DNA from: Myxosarcina sp. GA_180221_E-2-1-MAG-40_15
Lineage (GTDB): Bacteria; Cyanobacteriota; Cyanobacteriia; Cyanobacteriales; Xenococcaceae
Direction of reading: 5' to 3'
DNA length: 64,000 nucleotides
Assembly: GCA_020692205.1 (NCBI GenBank)
Contig: JAIMKV010000006.1
Span: forward strand, 52,442-116,441
Positions within the stretch are counted from its first letter, which is position 1; every line of letters starts with the position of its first letter. Shown one piece after another: positions 19,684 to 28,629 of the stretch. Both the position numbers and the translations under genes were made by a program. A model generated the notes under the pieces. That model was not told where the DNA came from, made no database searches, and worked only from the letters and a program-made list of their open reading frames with translations.

Positions 19684-19848
19684 TCAAGGGGTTGACTTGG
19701 AATTATCTAAAACCTCAATTTTGGCTTGATATACTCTATGAGTTGCAAATACAACATCATGACCGCGCTGGCGTAATTCAAGGGCGATCGCGATCTTGGG
19801 ATGTATATCTCCTAAACTTCCAATTGTAGTGACAACAATTCGACTCAT
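19684..19848 (-). pseudogene. GT1-type glycosyltransferase, N-terminal remnant
   Basis: A 54-codon minus-strand frame from ATG at 19846-19848 reads MSRIVVTTIGSLGDIHPKIA, then AIALELRQRGHDVVFATH, and stops after VLDNSKSTP. This is the N-terminal nucleotide-sugar transferase signature (TTxGSxGDxxP...RGHxVxFA) of UGT/sterol glycosyltransferase-like GT1 enzymes, normally about 400-430 residues. Everything after about residue 48 is gone and abuts the decayed trmD fragment. It is a truncated gene and cannot be functional as a transferase. Confidence 0.75.
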
Positions 19849-19947
19849 GATTTTGCGTCTCGTTAGCTAATTATAAAAAATATTTTTAATTTAGCTCGTT
19901 TATAGTCGCTGAAACTCTGCTTCATCTTCTTCCAAAATATTAATTTT

Positions 19948-20376
19948 TTAATCGGGAAACCAATCTTCATCTAAAACTTGTGTTAAAGTCAGTTCGATTG
20001 TTTCTGGTATATCAAATAATTTGCTGATTGATCGCTTTGAATCAGGTAAAGTCTCTATATACATTTCAGCCAAATTTGCTTTTAAACTAGGGGATTCCTT
20101 CAGCCTTTTACGGAGCAAGACCCGAAAGTTAACTACTTCTGATTGCCAATGCTTTTTGTTTCTTTCTTTCTCTACTTCCCAATACTTGAGTTTCAATAGA
20201 TGTTCAGTCAAACGCAGCAATAAACTTTCTACAGCCCGCTTTTGACTTTTGCCCATATCATCAATTTCTTCAATTAGGTTATCCCAATCTACCTTTAAAT
20301 AATCTTTATTTTTGAGATTCTTAACCATTGTTTGAGTCCACAAATAATAATCTTCTTCATATTTCACTTTAGTCAT
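19948..20376 (-). CDS. DUF29 family protein
   Basis: A 142-residue protein with the typical DUF29 layout: an N-terminal YEEDYYLWTQTMVKNLKNKD, then LDWDNLIEEIDDMGKSQKR-like residues, LLRLTEHLLKLKYW, and a C-terminal tail ending in LTQVLDEDWFPD. DUF29 proteins occur in many copies in cyanobacterial genomes and their function is not known. The gene is intact but lies between fragments of trmD and other genes, so it sits in a rearranged stretch. It has no membrane segment or signal peptide. Confidence 0.85.
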   Translation of the reverse strand: MTKVKYEEDYYLWTQTMVKNLKNKDYLKVDWDNLIEEIDDMGKSQKRAVESLLLRLTEHLLKLKYWEVEKERNKKHWQSEVVNFRVLLRKRLKESPSLKANLAEMYIETLPDSKRSISKLFDIPETIELTLTQVLDEDWFPD

Positions 20377-20418
20377 TTGCTTTTAAGAAATTGTTTGAAT
20401 TTTAATAATATTTTAAAT

Positions 20419-20463
20419 GCGATCGCCGTCTTGATCTATGGTCAAAATGGCAAGGTAACAATG
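20419..20463 (+). pseudogene. duplicated 3' end of trmD, copy 3 (strongly decayed)
   Basis: Starting within the HIP1-like GCGATCGCC, this segment reads DRRLDLWSKWQGNNG against DRRPDLWEKWRSINNT in the intact TrmD. About 45 bases are recognisable. The stop codon is lost. It lies on the other side of the DUF29 gene from copy 2, so DUF29 is bracketed by two trmD tails in the same orientation. Confidence 0.6.
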
Positions 20464-20662
20464 GACAAGAAACAATTATTTAGATTTAGTTACTTAATAT
20501 TGATAGTTTGCTTTTAATAGATATTTTTATGTGTTCGAGATCTTGGATTTTTTGCTTGATCTGCAATAGTTTCCCATGAAGTATCTTTATTTGATCTTGA
20601 GTTGATAATTCCCCAGAGTGGAGTGTACTAAAATTAAAAATCCTGTAAGTCATATATTTACC

Positions 20663-21499
20663 ATGAATAATCAAAATACAAACACGCCGAAAGTGGCATT
20701 GGTAACTGGTGCATCTTCAGGTATGGGAAAAGCGATCGCTAAACAGCTAATCAGCGATGGTTTGATTGTCTATGTAGCTGCCAGACGAGTGGAAAAAATG
20801 CGCGATTTAGAAGAGCTAGGAGCGATCGCCTTAAAAATGGATATTACTCTAGAAGAAGATATTCAAAATGTTGTCGAACAAATTGAGCAAGAGCATAACG
20901 GCGTAGATATTTTAGTAAATAACGCAGGATACGCTGTTTTAGGAGCGATGGAAGACACTACTATCGAGGATGCTCGCAGACAGTTTGAAGTTAACCTATT
21001 TGGTTTGGCAAGTTTAACTAAATCGGTTTTACCCTCCATGAGAACCAAGAAGTTCGGCAAGATCATCAATATTTCGTCAGTAAATGGAAAAACATATAGT
21101 CCACTTGGTTCTTGGTATTATGCCGCTAAACACGCCTTGGAAGGATGGTCAGACTGTCTAAGACTTGAGCTAACACCTTTCAATATTGACGTAGTAATTA
21201 TCGAACCAGGAGTAATTAAAACTAACTTTGGCGATGTGACATTACCACCAATGATGGAACGTTCTGGTAATTCAGCTTATTCGGCAATGGCAAAGAAAAT
21301 TGAGAAAATGATTAAAAGTTATAACGACCCAGGAAATGCTTCCGACCCTTCTGTAATAGCAAAAGTAGTGTCTCAAGCTATTAAAGTCAAAAAACCTAAA
21401 ACTCGTTATCCTGCGGGTAAATTAGCTAAACCATTAATCTTTATGAGAAAGTGGCTTGGCGATCGCATTTTTGACAAAATTATTATGAGTGGAGGATAG
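20663..21499 (+). CDS. SDR family oxidoreductase
   Basis: A classical short-chain dehydrogenase of 278 residues from the ATG at 20663; an upstream ATG at 20618 would add 15 residues without family support. The cofactor loop is TGASSGMGKA, the NNAG motif is VNNAGYAVLG, and the catalytic Ser, Tyr and Lys are in ISSVNGKTYSPLGSWYYAAKH. The RR following the first fold (AARRVEKM) suggests NADPH preference. The substrate is unknown. The next gene is convergent and only 3 bases away. No operon partner. Confidence 0.85.
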   Translation: MNNQNTNTPKVALVTGASSGMGKAIAKQLISDGLIVYVAARRVEKMRDLEELGAIALKMDITLEEDIQNVVEQIEQEHNGVDILVNNAGYAVLGAMEDTTIEDARRQFEVNLFGLASLTKSVLPSMRTKKFGKIINISSVNGKTYSPLGSWYYAAKHALEGWSDCLRLELTPFNIDVVIIEPGVIKTNFGDVTLPPMMERSGNSAYSAMAKKIEKMIKSYNDPGNASDPSVIAKVVSQAIKVKKPKTRYPAGKLAKPLIFMRKWLGDRIFDKIIMSGG

Positions 21500-21502
21500 A
21501 CA

Positions 21503-22693
21503 TTAGACAGGAGCAGATATTTGTGCCACAATTTGTTTACCAATTTCAATCGAAGCAGTAGCAGCAGGGGAAGGGGCATTACAGACGTGCAGTGCTTTTT
21601 CGCCATTAACAATCAAAAAGTCTTCAACCATCTTGCCATCATTTTTTAAAGCTTGCGCTCTTACCCCCGCAGGAGTGACAACAACATCATCAGCTTGCAC
21701 TTCAGGAATTAATCTTTGTAGGCTACGAACAAAAATAGTCTTGCTGTAGGAGCGAATCATTTCCTGTAAACCTTCGTTGGAATACTTAGCTACTAGCTTC
21801 CAAAAGCCAGGATAGGTCATGGTATCCAAAAAGTCTTTTAGATCGAAATCAAACTTCTTATAAGCCTCTCGTTTAAAGCCCAGAACTGCATTTGGGCCTG
21901 CGTGGACACTGCCATCGATTCCAGGAGTAAAATGGACTCCTAGAAAGGGAAAATTAGGATTAGGAACAGGATAGATAGCTCCGTTGACCAAATAGCGTTT
22001 TTCAGGTGTTAATTCGTAATATTCTCCTCTAAACGGAATAATTTTAGCTGGTGGCTGCTCATTAGCTAGTTTGGTAAGGCGATCGCTATATAATCCCCCA
22101 CAGTTAATTAAAAACTCTGTCTGATATTCTCCTTGATTTGTGGCAATTAAATGACCTTTCAATCCAGATTTAAGCCCCGTGACGCAAGTATTGAGGAATA
22201 GATCTACGCCCTGTTCTTTGGCGATCGCTACATATTGTTGGCAAACCTGTTTATAATCAACTATTCCTGTCGATTTGACCCAAATTCCTGCCAAACAATT
22301 AACATGAGGTTCTATTTCTTGTACTTGCTCTTTACTAATCTTGCTAATGTCAAGATTGTTAGCCATTCCTCTATCATAGAGATTATCTAACAGAGGTAAT
22401 TCATCTTCTTCTGTCGCCACGATAACTTTGCCACATATCTTATAATCGATATTGTATTGCTCGCAAAAAGCTACCATAGACTGATTACCATCACGACAAA
22501 GTTTGGCTTTATAACTCCCTGGTTTGTAGTAAATGCCCGAATGAATTACACCACTATTGTGTCCTGTCTGATGAGCAGCCCATGATGCTTCTTTTTCTAA
22601 TAAAGCTATCTTAGCAGCAGGAAAACGTTTACTAAGAGCCATTGCCGTAGACAACCCAACAATTCCACCACCGATAATAGTATAGTTATACAT
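21503..22693 (-). CDS. lhgO: L-2-hydroxyglutarate oxidase
   Basis: A 396-residue FAD-dependent oxidase. The dinucleotide-binding motif is YTIIGGGIVGLSTA at the N-terminus, and HNSGVIHSGIYYKPGS and the C-terminal VTPAGVRAQAL are typical of LhgO (formerly YgaF). It oxidises L-2-hydroxyglutarate to 2-oxoglutarate, a repair reaction feeding electrons to the membrane. It is the last gene of the minus-strand sugar cluster but is separated from it by a 117-base gap with a terminator-like hairpin, so it may be expressed separately. Confidence 0.85.
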   Translation of the reverse strand: MYNYTIIGGGIVGLSTAMALSKRFPAAKIALLEKEASWAAHQTGHNSGVIHSGIYYKPGSYKAKLCRDGNQSMVAFCEQYNIDYKICGKVIVATEEDELPLLDNLYDRGMANNLDISKISKEQVQEIEPHVNCLAGIWVKSTGIVDYKQVCQQYVAIAKEQGVDLFLNTCVTGLKSGLKGHLIATNQGEYQTEFLINCGGLYSDRLTKLANEQPPAKIIPFRGEYYELTPEKRYLVNGAIYPVPNPNFPFLGVHFTPGIDGSVHAGPNAVLGFKREAYKKFDFDLKDFLDTMTYPGFWKLVAKYSNEGLQEMIRSYSKTIFVRSLQRLIPEVQADDVVVTPAGVRAQALKNDGKMVEDFLIVNGEKALHVCNAPSPAATASIEIGKQIVAQISAPV

Positions 22694-22756
22694 ATATGAC
22701 TAATTATTAATAATTAAGCTACGTTCAATCAATCCAAGCTTTAAACAAAACAATAA

Positions 22757-22792
22757 ATAAGGGATGAAGATTAATTCCTCCTCATCCCTTAT
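22757..22792 (-). terminator. terminator-like hairpin after the 408-residue methyltransferase gene
   Basis: Perfect 11-bp inverted repeat ATAAGGGATGA/TCATCCCTTAT with a 14-base loop, located just beyond the stop of the minus-strand methyltransferase and before lhgO. On the minus strand it is followed by an AT-rich but not pure T stretch. It probably ends or attenuates the sugar operon. Confidence 0.55.
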
Positions 22793-22810
22793 CTTTAACT
22801 TTATATCTGG

Positions 22811-24037
22811 TTACAGTGCCACAACTTCGGTCGTCACACCCATATTTTTCAGCATTTCGCTAATTTCTGGGGTATAAATGGCATTCATTACAATGACTTT
22901 ATCTGGTTGATAAGATTTGAGAAATTCTGGGGACATAATTTCTTTGCCCACCCCCGGAATATATTTGCCGTGGCGGTGAGGGTTAATATCGACAGCATAT
23001 TCAATCTTGTCAATGGTTTTAAGGGTAGTTAAGAAAGCCACGCACTTAGAACCAGAACCCCAAACTACAACCTTCTCTTGTTTAGCGTGAGCATCATCTA
23101 AATACTTTTTCCAGTATTCTAACTTTCCTGTAATTTTGTCAGTAAATAGCTGCACATCTTGAGCAACATCTGAGACAGTTTCTTCAAAAGGATGAATCTT
23201 ATCTGAAGGCATGGCAACAGGTTTAGCTTCAATCAAAAGATACTGATCGCCATAGTCACAGTAGAGATCGGTTACTTCAAAGCCACTATTGCGGAATAAA
23301 CGCGCTAAGGTACCAGGACTAAAGTAAGAGCAGTGTTCGTAATAAATGTCTTCAAAAGCTTGCTCTTTTAAAACTCTTGTATTATCAGGAATTTCAAATA
23401 CCACTACGGTATCGCGATCGCCGATAGATTTGCGAACTGTTTTGATAAACTCAGAGGTAGGCTGAATATGCTCTAGGGTATGACGACAGCAAATAAAGTC
23501 TCCAACATATTCAGCGTGTTTTTCCGAGTAATAATCTTGAATAAAGGTCACGCGGTTGGCTGCTTCGCTTTCTACTCTGCCAGGAACAACACTAGGGTCG
23601 ATACCCACACCACGGTTGTTGCCTAATTCACAGAGTAAGAGTAAAAAATCTCCTTTACTACAGCCAATTTCGATAATGTCTTTATCATGCAGATCGTATT
23701 TATCGATTAGATGATTAGCTAGCTTCAGGGAAAACTTATTAAATGTGGGAGAATAGCTTTGTTGATCTTCGTAGTTTGGTGCATAGGATGACCATTGGGC
23801 ATCAAATTCAGTATTGGTAATAAAACCACAGCGATCGCAAAACCCTAGAACCACGTCGCCGCAGGGAAAATCTCTTGCTTCCTTTTGACTAGACATCATC
23901 AAGCAACTATGAACGGGAACATCACGAACTTCATAGAAAACAGCAAGCTCATGATGACCACAATTAGGACAGGAATGCTCAATCTTTTGAGTATTTGCTC
24001 CTAATATATTGGCAGTAGAAATCAAATTTTGCACCAT
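22811..24037 (-). CDS. zinc-domain SAM-dependent methyltransferase, sugar C-methyltransferase-like
   Basis: A 408-residue protein with the three-part layout of NDP-sugar C-methyltransferases. There is an N-terminal cysteine-rich zinc site (CPNCGHHELAVF ... CDRCGF), a central Rossmann SAM domain (IIEIGCSKGDFLLLL, then CRHTLEHIQ), and a C-terminal domain with VVWGSGSKCVAFL and YTPEISEML. Related enzymes add a methyl group to C3 of 4-keto-6-deoxyhexoses. The start is supported by a strong GAGGAG site. A paralogue is the next gene upstream on the same strand. The sugar substrate is unknown. Confidence 0.8.
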   Translation of the reverse strand: MVQNLISTANILGANTQKIEHSCPNCGHHELAVFYEVRDVPVHSCLMMSSQKEARDFPCGDVVLGFCDRCGFITNTEFDAQWSSYAPNYEDQQSYSPTFNKFSLKLANHLIDKYDLHDKDIIEIGCSKGDFLLLLCELGNNRGVGIDPSVVPGRVESEAANRVTFIQDYYSEKHAEYVGDFICCRHTLEHIQPTSEFIKTVRKSIGDRDTVVVFEIPDNTRVLKEQAFEDIYYEHCSYFSPGTLARLFRNSGFEVTDLYCDYGDQYLLIEAKPVAMPSDKIHPFEETVSDVAQDVQLFTDKITGKLEYWKKYLDDAHAKQEKVVVWGSGSKCVAFLTTLKTIDKIEYAVDINPHRHGKYIPGVGKEIMSPEFLKSYQPDKVIVMNAIYTPEISEMLKNMGVTTEVVAL

Positions 24038-24207
24038 GGTGGAACACTCCTCAATAAAATTTAGTTTAAAAAGAATAAACGTACTTTAACTTTGATTCAA
24101 AAACTGTTAGCGACGGACAAACCTAAGATAAACTCTCGGCAAATTTGACCAACGGTTAAAGATCATATCGCCTTAGAAACGCGAAGTATCTGTCACTAAT
24201 TATGCAG

Positions 24208-25440
24208 CTAAACAATTTTTGGTTCGGGTATTGGAACAATAAATTTCCCACCAGATTTTTGATATTCTTGCTGTTGCTGCATAATCTCTTCAGCAAAGTT
24301 CCAAGCTAAAATTAATACATAATCAGGTTGGTCTTCTAAAAGTTTGGTGGGTGGGAAGATCGGTAGGTGATTGATCCCCATATAGCGATCATGCTTAAAA
24401 GGATTTAAGTCCACCACATAGTCCAATAGAGTTTTATTAATGCCCAAATAACTCAACATAGTTGTGGCTTTAGCAGCAGCGCCATAACCAACAACTGTTT
24501 TTCCCTGTTTTTTTAAGTCCCACAAAATATTCATTAGGGAATGCTTAAATGTGCTTACCTGATCGGCAAAATCACGATAGTAGTTAATATTATCTACCTG
24601 CGCTTCCTGTTCGTCTTTCAGTAAAGATTTCACCGATTCTTGGACTGCTTCTATTGGTTCAACATACAGACGTAAAGAACCACCATGTATTTTAGTGCGC
24701 TCAATATTATTCAAATATAAAGAATGTCTTCTAAAGAGTTTATCTAGTGCTGTCACAGAGTAATAGCAAAGATGCTGATGATAGATGGTATCAAATTCGC
24801 AATGTTCTACTAAATCGACTAAGTAAGGGGCTTCAATAACCGCTACCCCCGAATCTTTTAATAAGATAGAAATTCCTGCCACAAAACCATTTAAGTCTGG
24901 AACATGAGCCAAAACGTTGTTGGCTAGAAATACATCTGCTTGTTTACCTTCATCTCGCAGTTTTTGGGCTAATTCTTTACCAAAAAAAGTGCAGATGGAA
25001 TTAACTCCTGCCTTGATAGCGGCATCTACAGGACCAGATGCGGGATCGATTCCTAATACAGGAATGTCATGTTCGACAAAATTTTTGAGCATATAGCCAT
25101 CATTACTGGCAGCTTCAATTACCAAACTGTTACTATCTAAATCTCTAGTCTTAATCAAATTTTTAGCACTCTGACCAAAGTGCTTTAATAAAGATGCTGA
25201 TACAGAAGAAAAATAAGGATAGTCTTGGCAAAACAAAATTTCAGGTGGAACTATTTCAGTAATTTGAACCAAACTACATTCAGGACAAAAAACTAGATCT
25301 AGAGGTGCAGTGTACTCAGGTAAATCTAACTGTTCTTTAGTTAGAAGATTGTCAGCTAGAGGAGTGTAACCAAAAGAGATAATTGAATTCAGGTCTGAGT
25401 TACCGCAAGATAAACAACTTGACTTACGATTATTCATCAT
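24208..25440 (-). CDS. zinc-domain SAM-dependent methyltransferase, sugar C-methyltransferase-like
   Basis: A 410-residue relative of the preceding methyltransferase. It has an N-terminal zinc site (CLSCGNSDL and CPECSLVQ), the family phrase [11 protein letters not shown], a SAM domain with [12 protein letters not shown] and [13 protein letters not shown], and a C-terminal Rossmann-like domain with [14 protein letters not shown] and [11 protein letters not shown]. This is the TylCIII/EvaC-type C-methyltransferase architecture. Two copies in one operon suggest two methylations or two sugars. The NGAAAKxxTLL motif is close to the norm, so the fold is firm while the exact reaction is inferred. 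Confidence 0.82.
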   Translation of the reverse strand: MMNNRKSSCLSCGNSDLNSIISFGYTPLADNLLTKEQLDLPEYTAPLDLVFCPECSLVQITEIVPPEILFCQDYPYFSSVSASLLKHFGQSAKNLIKTRDLDSNSLVIEAASNDGYMLKNFVEHDIPVLGIDPASGPVDAAIKAGVNSICTFFGKELAQKLRDEGKQADVFLANNVLAHVPDLNGFVAGISILLKDSGVAVIEAPYLVDLVEHCEFDTIYHQHLCYYSVTALDKLFRRHSLYLNNIERTKIHGGSLRLYVEPIEAVQESVKSLLKDEQEAQVDNINYYRDFADQVSTFKHSLMNILWDLKKQGKTVVGYGAAAKATTMLSYLGINKTLLDYVVDLNPFKHDRYMGINHLPIFPPTKLLEDQPDYVLILAWNFAEEIMQQQQEYQKSGGKFIVPIPEPKIV

Positions 25441-25580
25441 ACGAGCTTATATTTTTATATTTAGTGATTAACTCGATTATTCAGGGCGATTAATTACTAT
25501 TAACTGCCCCAAAACTTAATTTAATTAAAAGCAAGGTTAAACAATTTGTGACCTGACTTTATTACTTAAATCAGCAGAAA

Positions 25581-26627
25581 TTATTCAACACTGACTAGCT
25601 GCTCTTTTTGCCAACGCAATTCACCATTGAGTAGGTTGTTACCGATCAAGTATTTAATATGAGCAATTCTTTGATATTTGGAACCTTCAAATTCATCCAA
25701 AGTCAGACCGACTTTACGATATACTTCATATAGCTCTGCTGCTCCTTTACGGGCATCCCACTGAGGCTGAAAATTAGGCAAAATTGTAGCTATTTTACTA
25801 CAATCAACCCGATAACAGCGTTTGTCTGGGCCTGCATCAGGAGCATACTCGATTCGACAGTTAGGTACTGTTTCCTTAACAATTTCAGCTAAATCGCGAA
25901 TTTGATAGTTATCTTCGTTGCGACCAACATTAAAAGCTTCGTTGTGAATTAGTTCTTTTGGTGCTTCTAAAACGGCAATAAAAGCTCTAGAGATATCTTC
26001 AATATGAACAATAGGTCGCCAAGGAGTCCCATCGCTTTTAATGTATACCAGACCTTTGGTAAATGCCCAAGCAACCAAATTGTTTAACACCAAATCAAAC
26101 CTCAACCTTGGTGACACTCCATAGGCAGTTGCATTCCTCAAAAATGTCGGGCTAAAGTTATCATCAGCTAACAGACTAACATCTTGCTCTACTTTAACTT
26201 TGGAAACTCCATAAGGAGTAACAGGATTAAAGTTAGATTGTTCATTGAGCCAATCTTCGCCACCTGCACCATAGTTGCTACAAGAAGAGGAAAAGATAAA
26301 ACGGCTAACTCCAGCTTGCTTTGCTAATTCGGCTATTTTCACTGAAGCCCGATAATTAATCTCTTCGGTCAATTGAGGATTTAGATTACCTAAAGGATCA
26401 TTAGAAAGACCAGCCAAATGTAAGACTGCTTCAAACCCTTCTAAATCCTTAAGTTCTACATCTCTAACATCTTTTTTCAGCTCTGGTATCTCAACAATTC
26501 CACTACCAAAAGTGCTTTTGGCATATAGGTCAGTATCTAAACCGACAACATCATACCCTTTGTCGAGAAGCATCGGAACCATTAGTGTTCCGATGTAACC
26601 CTTGTGACCAGTCACTAGTATTCTCAT
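25581..26627 (-). CDS. NAD-dependent epimerase/dehydratase
   Basis: A 348-residue extended SDR. The N-terminal cofactor motif is GHKGYIG, the active-site serine region is FSSSCSNYG, and the catalytic tyrosine and lysine lie in PYGVSKVKVE. It acts on a nucleotide sugar, probably a CDP-sugar given its partner rfbF. A ribosome binding site GGGAGA lies about ten bases upstream of the ATG, inside rfbF. It overlaps rfbF by 77 bases as the sequence stands. Whether it works as a 4,6-dehydratase, reductase or epimerase cannot be decided here. Confidence 0.82.
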   Translation of the reverse strand: MRILVTGHKGYIGTLMVPMLLDKGYDVVGLDTDLYAKSTFGSGIVEIPELKKDVRDVELKDLEGFEAVLHLAGLSNDPLGNLNPQLTEEINYRASVKIAELAKQAGVSRFIFSSSCSNYGAGGEDWLNEQSNFNPVTPYGVSKVKVEQDVSLLADDNFSPTFLRNATAYGVSPRLRFDLVLNNLVAWAFTKGLVYIKSDGTPWRPIVHIEDISRAFIAVLEAPKELIHNEAFNVGRNEDNYQIRDLAEIVKETVPNCRIEYAPDAGPDKRCYRVDCSKIATILPNFQPQWDARKGAAELYEVYRKVGLTLDEFEGSKYQRIAHIKYLIGNNLLNGELRWQKEQLVSVE

Positions 26628-27405
26628 TTGATTTTTTCTCCCAAGTTTTCCAAGGTGCGTTACCGCTAGCCCACAAATCCTCTAAACGGCGTTTGTCTCT
26701 TAACGTATCCATACATTGCCAGAAGCCATCGTGCTTATACGCCATCAGCTGCCCATCCCTAGCCAATTTTTCGAGCGGCTCTTTTTCCCATTGAGTATCG
26801 TCACCGTCTATATACTCAAAAATTTCAGGCTCTAAAACAAAGAAAGCACCGTTAATCCAACCTTCTTTGGTTTGAGGCTTTTCAGAGAACTCAGATATTT
26901 TGTCTCCATCTAGATCTAAATGACCAAAACGTGCAGGAGGACGAACAGCAGTCAGGGTAGCTAGCTTACCATGAGAACGGTGAAAAGCTAACAGATCATG
27001 TAGGTTAACATCAGAAACTCCATCGCCCCAAGTTAACATAAATGTTTCTCTACCAATATAAGGTGCAAGGCGTTTGATTCGTCCACCAGTATTGGTCGTT
27101 AATCCTGTATCAATTAAATCTACGTTCCAATCTAGCTGATAACCGCCATGAGTTTTTATACCTCCGTTACGTAAATCTACGGTGAGGTTGCTATTAAGAG
27201 CGCAGTAATCTACCATAAATTTCTTGATTACTGCACCTTTATAACCCAAAGCCACTGTAAAATCTTGGAAACCGTACTGATGGAAGTGCATCATAATGTG
27301 CCAGAGAATTGGTTGTCCACCAATTTCTACCATGGGCTTAGGCTTGTTTTCTGTTTCTTCTGAGATTCGAGTTCCTAGGCCACCAGCAAGAAAGGCTACT
27401 TTCAT
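26551..27405 (-). CDS. rfbF: glucose-1-phosphate cytidylyltransferase
   Basis: A nucleotidyltransferase forming CDP-glucose from CTP and glucose-1-phosphate. The N-terminal motif is FLAGGLGTRISEETENKPKP, the metal-site region is TWGDGVSDV, and GFWQCMDTLRD lies near the end. The frame gives 284 residues, but the family normally ends near residue 257, at the GNAPWK-x-WE seen here. The last 27 residues are read-through. Adding one A to the A6 run (26632-26637) would put a TGA exactly at ATGA over the next start. The enzyme core is complete. The start has a good AGGAG site. Confidence 0.9.
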   Translation of the reverse strand: MKVAFLAGGLGTRISEETENKPKPMVEIGGQPILWHIMMHFHQYGFQDFTVALGYKGAVIKKFMVDYCALNSNLTVDLRNGGIKTHGGYQLDWNVDLIDTGLTTNTGGRIKRLAPYIGRETFMLTWGDGVSDVNLHDLLAFHRSHGKLATLTAVRPPARFGHLDLDGDKISEFSEKPQTKEGWINGAFFVLEPEIFEYIDGDDTQWEKEPLEKLARDGQLMAYKHDGFWQCMDTLRDKRRLEDLWASGNAPWKTWEKKSNENTSDWSQGLHRNTNGSDASRQRV

Positions 27406-27652
27406 GTTTTTCTCCTGCTTTAAAGATATAAAGCTTAAATAAAAATCAGGTAATTCTAATAACTAGGCTGCGTAGTTTTACTAACAAGTAAAGATTAACT
27501 TGTTAATAACCTTATTGTAAATATACTGATGGCTTTTTCATTTAAAGTTTTAGTGAAGTTCAAATCATAAATATGTAAAGCAGAAAAAGAAATTGAAAAT
27601 TAAACTGAGGTTGTTATTAGAAATCAAACTAAAAATGCTATTTAAATAAACT

Positions 27653-28429
27653 TTAAAAAGCCGACATTGGATTTAACCAGATAATTAGTTCACGGTTCAA
27701 AGCTTGTAAATTACGAGACATTCCCTGATTAAACCATTGACCGATCGCATCAATTGGCGTAAAAAATTCTCCTGTTTGCCACCTAATATTCTGGCTTAAA
27801 GGAGTTAAGTGAGTTCCCGTTAAGCTACGTAGAGTCACCATATTAGGAAATCTATGTTGTAAAACACTGTTTAAATTAATCGTCTGATCTAAATCATCTT
27901 GGCTAAATCTTAGTAACAGATTGCGGCGTACGCTATAGTGTTGGGCAATTAATTCTTCTGTTTCCCCGGGAGAAGGAGCAAATTCCATATTTAAAACTGG
28001 AGTAAGATTAAATTGCTCCATAAACGGAACGGCTCGGCTGGCAGGATAGTTGTTAAATGAAATCAAAATATTTCCTGCTCTTTCAACCTTATATAGACTG
28101 CCGATTAAAAGATGGAGTTTACAACCCATGCTATGTCCCACGCCATAAATTGGTAAATAGCCCTGATTTAACTGATTATTTTTCTGCAGTCTTGCCAATA
28201 CTGTTTCAAAACGATTCAAAACAGCGCGGGCGATCGCAAAATGATCGAAAGTATTCAAAAAAGGAGTGGCAATAATTCCGTAACCCGCCTGGCTCAACTG
28301 CTCCAAGATAGAGCGATAGGAGACTTGAGGTGCTGTAGCCACAAATGCTCCACCTAAGAAATGAATGATTCCTTTCAATTCATGACGAGGAAGATAAACC
28401 CAATTACCAGAAATCTCTTGCCATTCCAT
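27653..28429 (-). CDS. DUF1350 family protein, alpha/beta-hydrolase-like
   Basis: A 258-residue protein recognised by the N-terminal WQEISGNWVYLP and by IHFLGGAFVATAPQVSYR, typical of DUF1350 in cyanobacteria and plastids. VGHSMGCKLHLL resembles the nucleophile elbow GxSxG of alpha/beta hydrolases, with serine in GHSMG. An activity has not been shown for the family as far as I know. It is cytoplasmic, with no signal peptide. It is divergent from the nuclease gene on the right. Confidence 0.82.
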   Translation of the reverse strand: MEWQEISGNWVYLPRHELKGIIHFLGGAFVATAPQVSYRSILEQLSQAGYGIIATPFLNTFDHFAIARAVLNRFETVLARLQKNNQLNQGYLPIYGVGHSMGCKLHLLIGSLYKVERAGNILISFNNYPASRAVPFMEQFNLTPVLNMEFAPSPGETEELIAQHYSVRRNLLLRFSQDDLDQTINLNSVLQHRFPNMVTLRSLTGTHLTPLSQNIRWQTGEFFTPIDAIGQWFNQGMSRNLQALNRELIIWLNPMSAF

Positions 28430-28629
28430 ATAGTCTATAGCTAGTAGTAATAATCAATACGTCTTACATTTATCAGATTAACAATAAAGCAATGCTTATG
28501 AACCAGATCTGGTTATGTAGTTTGGTTTCAAACTACATTATTCGACAATTTTGCTGATTATTGTAAGCCATAATCAAAATCATGAGCCAAGCTCAATTCT
28601 AATCAAGCGCGATCGCATTTATATTAATT

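Noticed and set aside
19596..19829. 77-codon plus-strand frame over the trmD fragment
   Set aside because: It is an accidental frame across the decayed trmD tail and the antisense of the glycosyltransferase remnant; no protein family.
20486..20617. Helical 40-residue minus-strand frame resembling a MerR C-terminal dimerisation helix
   Set aside because: Only a heptad-like pattern of L, I and K; the DNA-binding half would fall inside the SDR gene. Too weak to call a remnant.
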